Shown here: positions 16,633 to 23,740 of the stretch, piece by piece
Position numbering within the stretch: the first letter of the stretch is position 1
Layout of the letters: each line of letters opens with the position of its first letter
DNA from: WHSW01 sp963767285
GTDB lineage: Bacteria > Actinomycetota > Thermoleophilia > Solirubrobacterales > 70-9
DNA: 64,000 bases
Assembly (NCBI GenBank): GCA_963767285.1
Contig: CAVYDJ010000002.1
Location: forward strand, 434,001-498,000
Reading direction: 5' to 3'
Made by a program: the position numbers and the translations under genes
Notes under the pieces: model-generated
What the model was told of the DNA's origin: nothing
Seen by the model: the letters and a program-made list of their open reading frames with translations, nothing else
Databases searched by the model: none

Positions 16633-17736
16633 TCAGCTGCCGCCGGTGAAGGAGAGGAAGGTGTCCCAGGCCGGCTTCGGGAGGTCGAGCGAGGCGACCG
16701 GGAAGAGGCCCGAGAACGGGCACCAGATGCACGTCTGCGTGTCCCGGGGCAGGTCCCGCCACGCGTACCAGAGCACGGCTTCGATCCCGAGCCGGTCCCC
16801 TTCGCGCTCGAAGTAGGAGAACGCCTGGCGTAGCCGCTTTGCCTGGCCGCGCGGGCCCCGGTTGAGCGGATGAGGCGCGCGGCCCGACGACCAGCCGATC
16901 TCGGTGATCCACAGCGGCGGCTGCGGCTGCGGGGCCACCTGCCTGACCACGGCGGCGGTCGTCTCCACCTGGTGTACGACGCCTCTCATCCGCTGTCCGT
17001 ACGGGTGGATCGCGACCCCGTCGATCGCCGCCGCGACGTCGGGGTCGGCGTACAGCCCGCGCAGGAAGTCGGTCAGCCGGATGCCGCCGAGGCGGCCGCG
17101 CAGCGGGTAGCAGCACATCCCCCCGAGGAGGACCTCGGCGCCCGGGTCCTGTCCGTGGATCGCCTCCGACGCGGCGACGAACAGATCGGCGTAGCGGCCC
17201 ACGTCCGGCCGGGGCTTGAAGAAGCCCGGGTCGTTCTGCTCGTTCCAGATCTGCCACCTGCGCAGGGGGCGGTGCGGCAACTCCGGATGGGCCGCCCAGA
17301 ACACGCCGTTTGGACCGTAGCGGCGCACAGCGTTCGTCAGGAACACGCGCCAGGCGGAGAGGCCCGCTGTGGTGTGCGGCGGCGCCTTCAGGCAGTCGTC
17401 GCCGTCGCAGCCCTCGAGCAGCGAGACCCAGTGGGGGACGTAGTAGATGACCGGCAGCAGGTCGATGTTCTCCCGCGCCGTTGCCGCGACGATCCGGTCG
17501 AACTCCGACCAGTTGAATCCGCTCGGAGCGGCGCCGGAGTCCACTTCGGCCCAGCTGAGGTTCATGCGCAGCACGCCGACCCGGCCCGCGGCCATCCGTT
17601 CGATGTCGGCCTCGCTCAGGGAGCGCTGCGAGACGACGCCGAAGACGGGCTCGTCCGCGTCGGCTCGGGCGGGCGCCGGCCCGCCTGTCGCCAGCACGCC
17701 CACAGCCACGATCGCGACCGCGATTCCCCGCCGCAT
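16633..17736 (-). CDS. Secreted GH39-like clan GH-A glycoside hydrolase, isolated paralogue
   Basis: 367 residues with an N-terminal signal peptide (MRRGIAVAIVAVGVLATGG). The TIM-barrel hydrolase has its acid/base glutamate at E166 (WQIWNEQN) and nucleophile at E279 (LWITEIGWSSG), matching clan GH-A families such as GH39 and GH5. Two cysteine pairs are visible: GCDGDDC (C110/C115) and CIWC (C336/C339). Four paralogues form a tandem array at 31-35.6 kb; this copy sits apart, between two genes of the APAFHGKV family. Substrate is probably a surface or environmental polysaccharide. A minus-strand TAGGCT lies six bases before its ATG. Confidence 0.8.
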   Translation of the reverse strand: MRRGIAVAIVAVGVLATGGPAPARADADEPVFGVVSQRSLSEADIERMAAGRVGVLRMNLSWAEVDSGAAPSGFNWSEFDRIVAATARENIDLLPVIYYVPHWVSLLEGCDGDDCLKAPPHTTAGLSAWRVFLTNAVRRYGPNGVFWAAHPELPHRPLRRWQIWNEQNDPGFFKPRPDVGRYADLFVAASEAIHGQDPGAEVLLGGMCCYPLRGRLGGIRLTDFLRGLYADPDVAAAIDGVAIHPYGQRMRGVVHQVETTAAVVRQVAPQPQPPLWITEIGWSSGRAPHPLNRGPRGQAKRLRQAFSYFEREGDRLGIEAVLWYAWRDLPRDTQTCIWCPFSGLFPVASLDLPKPAWDTFLSFTGGS

Positions 17737-17742
17737 TGATCG

Positions 17743-17748
17743 AGCCTA
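17743..17748 (-). promoter_or_regulatory. -10 element of the GH39-like gene at 17736
   Basis: On the minus strand TAGGCT is followed by six bases and the ATG. The divergent gene at 17772 has its own -10 (TACGGT) 11 bases further along, so the 35-base gap holds two leaderless promoters. Confidence 0.45.
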
Positions 17749-17758
17749 CGTTATGGGA

Positions 17759-17764
17759 TACGGT
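17759..17764 (+). promoter_or_regulatory. -10 element of leaderless gene at 17772
   Basis: TACGGT is followed by seven bases and the ATG at 17772. Confidence 0.5.
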
Positions 17765-17771
17765 CGGTCCA

Positions 17772-18164
17772 ATGAGTGCGAGAGCCCTGACCCTTGCTGC
17801 CGCCGCGGCGTTCCTGTTCGCGGGCGCGACGGGCGCCGTCGCCGGGATCAGCGAGGACGCGCCAACCAGGCTGACGATGGCGAACCGCGCGCCGGCCTTC
17901 CACGGCAAGGTCAAGACCGACGTTCCCGACTGCGAGTCCGATCGCCGCGTGAAGCTGTTCTACGTCGCCAACCCGAAACGCGGTATCGGCGGCGGCGAGC
18001 TGATCGGGCGCACGAACAGCGACTTCAAGGGCCGCTGGTTCATCGACGTCAGCCCGCTGGCCGACGGGGGCTACTACGCAAAGGTCAAGCAGCACATCGT
18101 CAACATCGACGGTGTCCTGGTCCGCTGCCTGCCGGACTTCGCGCCCGGCATCGTCGTCGATTAG
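17772..18164 (+). CDS. Secreted single-domain protein, 'APAFHGKV' family, copy 2
   Basis: 130 residues with a signal peptide (MSARALTLAAAAAFLFAGATGAVA). The mature part reads MANRAPAFHGKVKTDVPDCESD, KLFYVANPKRGIGGGELIG, KGRWFIDVSPLADGGYYAKV and RCLPDFAPGIVVD, paralleling copy 1 segment for segment, including two cysteines. The stop at 18164 is followed in another frame by a third copy of the domain that lacks a signal peptide, so this may be the front half of a two-domain protein. Confidence 0.65.
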   Translation: MSARALTLAAAAAFLFAGATGAVAGISEDAPTRLTMANRAPAFHGKVKTDVPDCESDRRVKLFYVANPKRGIGGGELIGRTNSDFKGRWFIDVSPLADGGYYAKVKQHIVNIDGVLVRCLPDFAPGIVVD

Positions 18165-18196
18165 GTACGACGCCGGTCGCTCACGTCAGCGGGAAG

Positions 18197-18493
18197 GTGT
18201 ACATCGGCAAGAACGCGCCGTACTTCCACGGCCGGGTGGGGGCGGAGAACGAGACCTGCGCGGGTCCGCGCCCGGTGAAGGTCTTCGAGCGCCTCGCCAA
18301 CGGCGAGCGCGAGCAGATCGGAATCACCGAGTCCGATCTCAGCGCTCCGCGGGCGAAGTGGCTGGTTCCTGCGGACCCGGATCCGGGCAGCTACTTCGCC
18401 ACGGCGCCCAAGCACCGCCTGGGCAGCGTGGACGACCCGGCCGGGATCTTCGTCTGCCTGCGCGCGAAGTCGCGCACGATCGAGATCGAGTAG
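18197..18493 (+). CDS. Third 'APAFHGKV' domain without signal peptide (coupled gene or frameshifted C-terminal half)
   Basis: From a GTG at 18197 the frame gives 98 residues: VYIGKNAPYFHGRVGAENETC, VKVFERLANGEREQIG, a YFATAPKHRLG core and IFVCLRAKSRTIEIE. It matches copies 1 and 2 but has no export signal, and coding-like sequence (TTPVAHVSGK) extends upstream of the GTG to the stop of copy 2. A frameshift near 18164 would fuse the two into a secreted two-domain protein; otherwise it would be translated by coupling and stay in the cytoplasm, which its cysteine pair makes less likely. Confidence 0.5.
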   Translation: MYIGKNAPYFHGRVGAENETCAGPRPVKVFERLANGEREQIGITESDLSAPRAKWLVPADPDPGSYFATAPKHRLGSVDDPAGIFVCLRAKSRTIEIE

Positions 18494-18494
18494 G

Positions 18495-18926
18495 TCAGAT
18501 CCGCTCGCGCTCGGCGGTTGGGTCGGCCGGCGCCGCCCCTTCGTCCTCCCAGTCGGCGGCGTCTCCCAGGGCGGCCGACTTGACGACCTTGAGCCCGAGC
18601 AGCGCGCACTTCAGGCGGGTCGCGGAGATGTCGATGCCGAGCAGCTCGAGCACGTAGTCCTTGTCGAGTCGCAGCAGCTCCTCGCGCGTCTTGCCGGCCA
18701 GCTCCTCGGTCAGCATCGAGGTCGCGGCGGTGGAGATCGCGCAGCCCTTGCCCTCGAAGGCGACCTCGGAGACCAGGCCGTCCTCGCCGAGCACGATGTA
18801 GACGTGCTGCTCGTCGCCGCAGAGCGGGTTCGTGTCCTCGAACTCGAGGTCGAATTGCGCGGGGCGGCCGAAGTGGCGCGGCCGCTTGTAGTGGTCGAGG
18901 ATGTTCTCGCGGTAGAGGTCGTCCAT
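18495..18926 (-). CDS. sufU: Sulfur-transfer / Fe-S scaffold protein SufU
   Basis: 143 residues. SufU is the zinc-containing sulfur-relay partner of SufS in Gram-positive bacteria. Conserved residues are C36/D38 (NPLCGDE), C62 (GKGCAIS) and C107 (RLKCALL), with the SufU-type spacing between the second and third blocks. The N-terminus LYRENILDHYKRPRHFG is the family signature. ATG at 18926 is taken; a GTG immediately upstream is possible. TAACCT lies eight bases before the ATG. The gene stands alone between plus-strand genes, separated from sufS by 1.4 kb. Confidence 0.94.
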   Translation of the reverse strand: MDDLYRENILDHYKRPRHFGRPAQFDLEFEDTNPLCGDEQHVYIVLGEDGLVSEVAFEGKGCAISTAATSMLTEELAGKTREELLRLDKDYVLELLGIDISATRLKCALLGLKVVKSAALGDAADWEDEGAAPADPTAERERI

Positions 18927-18934
18927 CACGAATC

Positions 18935-18940
18935 AGGTTA
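18935..18940 (-). promoter_or_regulatory. -10 element of sufU
   Basis: Minus-strand TAACCT is followed by eight bases to the sufU ATG, or five to the adjacent GTG, again consistent with a leaderless transcript. Confidence 0.4.
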
Positions 18941-18955
18941 CGAGGTGGCCCTATA

Positions 18956-19735
18956 GTGAGCCGCTTGCCAGGGGCGCTGCGTGAACAGCTCGACCGCGAC
19001 GGGTACGTGATCGTCGACTCCGGAATCCCTCCCGAGACGATCGACGCCGCCCGCGCCGACACCGACGCCGAGATCCACCCGGAGGGCTCGGCGGCCCGGC
19101 TGGCGCGCCGCGCCAAGCGCGCGGTGCTCGGCAAGCACCGGGCCGTTTCGGCGCGCACGGATCGGCGCGTCCAGGACGCGTGGGTGGTGTCGGACAACGT
19201 GCGGGCCATCGCGGGGGCGCCGACCGTGCTGGCGACGCTCGAGGAGCTGTACGAGCGCGAGCCGATCCCGTGGCAGACGCTCAACTTCCGCGTCGGCTCC
19301 GAGCAGAACGCGCACTCGGACGCGATGTACTTCAACTCCGATCCGTCCGGCTATATGTGCGGCGTCTGGCTCGCGCTCGAGGACATCGACGAGACATGCG
19401 GCCCGGTCGTTTACTACCCGGGCAGCCACAAGCTCCCGGAGCTGACCGCGGCCGAGCTGAAGGCGGCGACCGGGCGCACCGACGGCGACGCGTACGAGGA
19501 GCACGTGATGGACCTCGTCCGCGAGGCCGGCATCGAGCCCGCATACGCGACCCTCGACAAGGGCCAGGCGCTGATCTGGGCTTCCAACCTCGTCCACGGC
19601 GGGTCCCCGCAGACCGACCGCTCCCGCACCCGGTGGAGCCAGGTCACCCACTACGTCTTCGAGGGCTGCCGGATGTGGAAACCGTTCCTGTCCGAGGGCG
19701 AGAAGGTGTACTTCGAGCCGGCGCTGATCCGCTGA
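18956..19735 (+). CDS. Phytanoyl-CoA dioxygenase (PhyH) family Fe(II)/2-oxoglutarate oxygenase
   Basis: 259 residues from a GTG. The iron-binding facial triad is H120-x-D122 (NAHSDAMYF) and H214 (NLVHGGSP), with an arginine about ten residues later (R224 or R226) as the likely 2-oxoglutarate anchor. The segment GYMCGVWLALEDIDETCGPVVYYPGSHKLPE is characteristic of PhyH enzymes that hydroxylate small molecules or modify glycans and lipids. The substrate cannot be read from sequence. It ends one base before the convergent MBL-like gene. Confidence 0.88.
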   Translation: MSRLPGALREQLDRDGYVIVDSGIPPETIDAARADTDAEIHPEGSAARLARRAKRAVLGKHRAVSARTDRRVQDAWVVSDNVRAIAGAPTVLATLEELYEREPIPWQTLNFRVGSEQNAHSDAMYFNSDPSGYMCGVWLALEDIDETCGPVVYYPGSHKLPELTAAELKAATGRTDGDAYEEHVMDLVREAGIEPAYATLDKGQALIWASNLVHGGSPQTDRSRTRWSQVTHYVFEGCRMWKPFLSEGEKVYFEPALIR

Positions 19736-20335
19736 TCAGCGGTACGCGCGCGGCAGGTTGATCAGCGCTTTGGGGATGTCCCGGCGCGAGCGCTCGTAGG
19801 CGTGCTCGAGTCCCGCCGCGGCCTCCGGTCCATGGACCGGGGCGCCGTGTCCCGTGAGCAGGTGGTCGGGCTCGTACCCGCGGATCGACTTCGGGGGCCA
19901 GGGGCGCAGCATCGGGTGCATCCCGACGCCGCCGCGGCCGGCGTTGAAGACCGGGTTGGTCCCGACGATCTCGGCAACGACGAGCGCCCTCTCCGCGGGC
20001 CACCAAAGCGCGGTCTCCTTCCAGCCCGGAAAGCGGTGCGCGGGGATCGCCTCGAACGGCGATCCCGGGACGGCGTCGGGGACGGTCAGGCGCTCGATCC
20101 CGAGGCGTTCGGCGACGGCGGCGCAGTCGCGGTTGTGGCGGTCGAGCAGCTGCAGCACCCCGGCCGGCGTCCCGAGGGCCGCGCCGCGGTCGACGATGTC
20201 GCCGACCTCCACCGGGTCGACGAACCAGACCTTCCCGTCCGCGAGGATCGCATGGCAGGCGCGCGCCATCGGCTCGTCCATCACCCAGCTGAGGCCGAGC
20301 GGCGACTCGTCGACGGTGAGCAGGGTCCGCGGCAT
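19736..20335 (-). CDS. Metallo-beta-lactamase-fold-like protein with degenerate metal site
   Basis: 199 residues. The order of secondary elements matches MBL-fold hydrolases: HAILADGKVWFVDPV, then a helix with LLDRHNRDCAAVAERL where true enzymes have THxHxDH, ALWWPAERALVVAEIVGTN, and a late DHLLTGHGAPVHG. Only isolated ligands survive (H in DRHNRDC, the aspartate and H of the GHG loop), so a dinuclear centre is unlikely. It starts two bases upstream of the sufS end, in the same operon as sufC and sufS, which suggests an accessory but non-essential link to cluster assembly. Confidence 0.6.
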   Translation of the reverse strand: MPRTLLTVDESPLGLSWVMDEPMARACHAILADGKVWFVDPVEVGDIVDRGAALGTPAGVLQLLDRHNRDCAAVAERLGIERLTVPDAVPGSPFEAIPAHRFPGWKETALWWPAERALVVAEIVGTNPVFNAGRGGVGMHPMLRPWPPKSIRGYEPDHLLTGHGAPVHGPEAAAGLEHAYERSRRDIPKALINLPRAYR

Positions 20336-20337
20336 CG

Positions 20338-21582
20338 TCAGGCGAAGATCCGGCGGGCGTCGTCGAGGCCCTCGACCAGCCGGTCGATCTCCTCGGGCGT
20401 CGTGTAGACGCCGAAGCTCGCGCGGGCGGTGGCCGCGACGCCGAGGCGGTCCATCAGCGGCTGGGCGCAGTGATGGCCGGCGCGGACGGCGACTCCGTGG
20501 CGGTCGAGGATCTCGGCGACGTCGTGGCCGTGGATACCGTCGAGCTCAAAGGAGACCGGGCCGAGCCGCTCCGGCGACGCGGGCGGGCCGAAGACGCGAA
20601 GGCCCGGGACATCGGCGAGCCGCTCGAGCGCGTAGGCGGCGATCTCGCGCTCGTGGGCGGAGACCGCGTCCATGCCGAGGCCGTCGAGCCAGCGCAGCGC
20701 CGCGGCAAAGCCGATCGCCTGGGTGATCGCCGGCGTCCCGGCCTCGAAGCGGGCCGGGGGATCGGCCCAGGTCGTCCCCTCCCTGGTGACCTTGCGGATC
20801 ATCGAGCCGCCGCCCATGAACGGCGGCATCTCGCGCAGCAGCTCGAGCCGCGCCCACAGCGCGCCGATCCCGGTCGGCGCGTAGGCCTTGTGGCCGGTGA
20901 GCGCATAGAAGTCGATCCCGAGCTCGGCGACGTCGACCCCGAGCTTCGGCGCCGCCTGGGCGCCGTCGGCGATCACGAGGGCGCCGGCCTCGTGGGCCAG
21001 GCGGGAGATCTCGACGAGCGGGTTCTCCGTTCCGAGCACGTTCGAGACGTGGGCGACGGCGACGAGCTTCGGAGCCCGCTCGAGCAGGGATGCGTACGCA
21101 TCCATGTCGAGTAGCCCGTCGTCGGTGATCGGTACCCAGTCGATCTCGGCGCCGACCCGCTCGGCGAGCTGCTGCCAGGGGACGATGTTGGAGTGATGCT
21201 CCATCTCGGTGAGCACGATGCGGTCGCCGGCGCCGACGTTCGCGTCGCCCCACGCCCGCGCGACGAGGTTGATCGCCTCGGTCGCGTTGCGGACGAAGAT
21301 GACCTCGCGGCGGTCGGCGGCGCCGATGTGATCGGCGACGGTCGCCCTGGCGCCCTCGTAGGCCGCGGTTGCCTCCGCCGAGAGCGTGTGCGAGCCGCGA
21401 TGGACGTTGGAGTGGTGGCGACGCTCGTAGCGGTCGACCGCCTGGATCGAGGCGAGGACCCGCTGCGCGCTTGCGCCGGAGTCGAGGTAGGCGACCGGCT
21501 TGCCGCCGACCTCGCGCTCGAGCGCCGGGAACGAAGCCCGGACGCGCGCGATGTCGAGGCCCTTGGCCGCCGTCTGGCTCAC
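20338..21582 (-). CDS. sufS: Cysteine desulfurase SufS
   Basis: 414 residues, a group II PLP-dependent desulfurase that takes sulfur from cysteine and passes it as persulfide to SufU. The PLP lysine is K232 (LTGHKAYAPTGIG) and the catalytic cysteine is C372 (RAGHHCAQPLMDRLG). H129-H130-SN (EMEHHSNIVPWQ) and the IADGAQAAPK strand complete the cofactor site. The ATG overlaps the sufC stop by four bases. Confidence 0.96.
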   Translation of the reverse strand: MSQTAAKGLDIARVRASFPALEREVGGKPVAYLDSGASAQRVLASIQAVDRYERRHHSNVHRGSHTLSAEATAAYEGARATVADHIGAADRREVIFVRNATEAINLVARAWGDANVGAGDRIVLTEMEHHSNIVPWQQLAERVGAEIDWVPITDDGLLDMDAYASLLERAPKLVAVAHVSNVLGTENPLVEISRLAHEAGALVIADGAQAAPKLGVDVAELGIDFYALTGHKAYAPTGIGALWARLELLREMPPFMGGGSMIRKVTREGTTWADPPARFEAGTPAITQAIGFAAALRWLDGLGMDAVSAHEREIAAYALERLADVPGLRVFGPPASPERLGPVSFELDGIHGHDVAEILDRHGVAVRAGHHCAQPLMDRLGVAATARASFGVYTTPEEIDRLVEGLDDARRIFA

Positions 21583-22343
21583 GCGGCTCCTGCGACCTCT
21601 TCCTTGATCCAGCCGTAACCCTTGTCCTCGAGCTCGGTGACGAGCTCGGGGCCGCCCTCCTTGACGATCCGCCCGTCGTACATGACGTGGACGAAGTCGG
21701 GCTCGACCAGGTGCAGGATGCGCTGGTAGTGGGTGATGATCAGGACGCCCATCTCGGGACCCGCGAGGCGGTTGACGCCCTCGGCGACGATGCGGAGCGC
21801 GTCGATGTCGAGCCCGGAGTCGGTCTCGTCGAGGACCGCCATCCGCGGCTTCAGCATCGCCATCTGCAGGATCTCGAGACGCTTCTTCTCGCCGCCGGAG
21901 AAGCCGTCGTTGACGTAGCGGCTCGAGAACTCGCGCGGGATGTCGACCATCTCCATCGCCGCCTCGGTATCGCGGCGGAAGTCCTTGAGGCTGATCTGTG
22001 ACTCGCCTCGGGCCTCCCGGTGGGCGTTGATCGCCATCCGCAGGTACTTGGCGACGGTCACGCCCGGAATCGCGACCGGGTACTGGAAGGCCATGAACAG
22101 CCCCGCGCGCGAACGCTCCTCGGGGTCGGCCTCGGTGATGTCGGAGCCCTCGAAGACGATCTCGCCCTCGCTGACTTCGAGCGCCGGATGGCCCATGATC
22201 GCGTTCGCGAGCGTGGACTTGCCGGAGCCGTTGGGCCCCATCAGCGCGCGCACCTCGCCCTTCGATACCTCGAGGTCGAGGCCCTTGAGGATCTGCTTGT
22301 CCTCGGCGCTCACGTGCAGGTTGCGGATTTCGAGATCAGCCAT
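21579..22343 (-). CDS. sufC: Fe-S cluster assembly ATPase SufC
   Basis: 254 residues, the ABC-type ATPase of the SufBC2D scaffold. Walker A is GPNGSGKST (36-44); the Q-loop lies in AFQYPVAIPGV; the signature is FSGGEKKRLEIL; Walker B is MAVLDETDSGLD, with the SufC-specific second aspartate. It is the first structural gene after the Rrf2 regulator and is coupled to sufS. Confidence 0.96.
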   Translation of the reverse strand: MADLEIRNLHVSAEDKQILKGLDLEVSKGEVRALMGPNGSGKSTLANAIMGHPALEVSEGEIVFEGSDITEADPEERSRAGLFMAFQYPVAIPGVTVAKYLRMAINAHREARGESQISLKDFRRDTEAAMEMVDIPREFSSRYVNDGFSGGEKKRLEILQMAMLKPRMAVLDETDSGLDIDALRIVAEGVNRLAGPEMGVLIITHYQRILHLVEPDFVHVMYDGRIVKEGGPELVTELEDKGYGWIKEEVAGAA

Positions 22344-22373
22344 CGGTCTCCATGGGTAGTGGTTGAAAGTCGG

Positions 22374-22856
22374 TCAGGCCACCGCGGCCGTCTTCACGGC
22401 GGGCGGGCCGGCGAACTCGACCAGGTCGGCGAGCGTCGTGCCCGTCAGCGCCCTGGTCACGCCGCCGTGGACGCGGGTCCAGAGCAGCTTGGTCGCGCAC
22501 GAGTGTCCGGCGTCCACCTCGTGGGAGCAGAGGACGCGGCCCTCGCGGTCGGAGTGAAAGCACTCCATCGGCGCGATCGGGCCCTCGAGCGCCTCGACAA
22601 CGGCGAGCATCTCGATCTCGCTCGCCGGCCGGGCCAGGCGATAGCCGCCATGGGCGCCGCGAACCGAGCTCACGAGGCCGGCCTGGCGCAGCTTCGCGAC
22701 CAGGTGCTCGAGGTAGGAGAGCGGCAGCAGCTCTGCCTCGGCGACCGACGCGAGCGCGACCGGCTCGGCTTCCTCCGGGGGGCCCTCGCCCGTCCGGCGG
22801 CCGAGCTCCACCATCAGCCGCACGCCGTATTCAGCCTTGGTCGAGAACAGCATCAA
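22374..22856 (-). CDS. Rrf2-family regulator of the suf operon (IscR-like, three cysteines)
   Basis: About 160 residues. The winged helix (LFSTKAEYGVRLMVELG, YLEHLVAKLRQAGLVSSVRGAHGGYRL) is typical of Rrf2 proteins. C99, C110 and C120 (MECF, VLCSH, HSCATK) form the three-cysteine loop that binds [2Fe-2S] in IscR, so it should sense cluster supply and control sufC-sufS. Actinobacterial suf operons often use the ArsR-type SufR instead; here an Rrf2 protein occupies that place. TAGGAT lies six bases before a TTG and nine before the ATG, either of which could be the start. Confidence 0.9.
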   Translation of the reverse strand: MMLFSTKAEYGVRLMVELGRRTGEGPPEEAEPVALASVAEAELLPLSYLEHLVAKLRQAGLVSSVRGAHGGYRLARPASEIEMLAVVEALEGPIAPMECFHSDREGRVLCSHEVDAGHSCATKLLWTRVHGGVTRALTGTTLADLVEFAGPPAVKTAAVA

Positions 22857-22882
22857 CGATAAATCCTAGCGCGGCGGTCGGT

Positions 22883-23713
22883 TTATTCAGCGTCGGTTAC
22901 GCGGCGCGCAAGGTAGGCGTCCTGGCCCAGGTATTGCGGGCTGTCCGAGCGCACCGCCTCCAGCAGTTCGAACCCGGCCAGCATCTCGCCCTCGACGTAC
23001 GCGTTCGGGTGGAAGGCGGCGCAGAGGTTGGTGCCCGCCGTCTCGTCGAAGTGGGTGATGCGCTCGCCGCGATCGAAGCGGGCCCTGTCGGCAGTCCCGA
23101 GCCGGTCCGCGTAGCGCTCCCCGCTGACGGTGAACAGGAACAGGTCGCCCGCGCCGAGCGAGGAACGGATCTCGTCGAGCCACCGGCGTTCGACGTCGTC
23201 GGGGAGGTGGGTGAACACCGAGAGCGCGTAGATCAGCCCGAGCGGCTTCGCGTCGTCGAAGGGCAGCGGCGGCTCGAGCCCGTTGACGCGGGCGTCGAGG
23301 AACGGAAGGTTCTCCGCGCACCAGCCGGCCAGCTTCGGGTTGTAGTCGCAGCCGTAGAACCGCGGGCCGGAGACCGGTGCCCACCAGCGCGCCACCCGCC
23401 CGCAGCCGCAGCCGAGGTCGAGGACCGAGCGCAGGCCGGCGATCGGGTGGCCGTTTCGCGCCAGCAGCTCGGCGAAGAAGCCCGCGTGCTCGGAGCCCGA
23501 GTCCAGGAAGTAGTCGGCCCCCGGCTTGTCAACGACCAGCGTCCGCAGGCTCGCGGGCGGCAGCGGCAGGCCGTCGCGGCCCACTCGCCGGCGGTCGCCC
23601 GCCGCGCGGAGGCCCTTGTAGCGCTCCCAGCCGCGGTAGCCGGCGCGCAGCACGCGCTCGCGCGCCGGAATCGGCGCGTCGATGAGCGCGTCCTTGATCC
23701 GGCGGCCCAGCAT
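22883..23713 (-). CDS. Class I SAM-dependent methyltransferase
   Basis: 276 residues. Motif I is SVLDLGCGCGR (about residues 95-105), with the acidic ribose-binding residue in FYGCDYNPK and post-motif segments LIYALSVFTHLPDD and GDLFLFTVSGERY. The arrangement fits the Methyltransf_11/25 type that acts on small molecules or glycans. No membrane segments. The glycosyltransferase-rich region further along suggests a glycan role, but this gene is not linked to that operon. Confidence 0.82.
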   Translation of the reverse strand: MLGRRIKDALIDAPIPARERVLRAGYRGWERYKGLRAAGDRRRVGRDGLPLPPASLRTLVVDKPGADYFLDSGSEHAGFFAELLARNGHPIAGLRSVLDLGCGCGRVARWWAPVSGPRFYGCDYNPKLAGWCAENLPFLDARVNGLEPPLPFDDAKPLGLIYALSVFTHLPDDVERRWLDEIRSSLGAGDLFLFTVSGERYADRLGTADRARFDRGERITHFDETAGTNLCAAFHPNAYVEGEMLAGFELLEAVRSDSPQYLGQDAYLARRVTDAE

Positions 23714-23740
23714 CGGCCGCCGGATGTTAGGTACCTGCGG

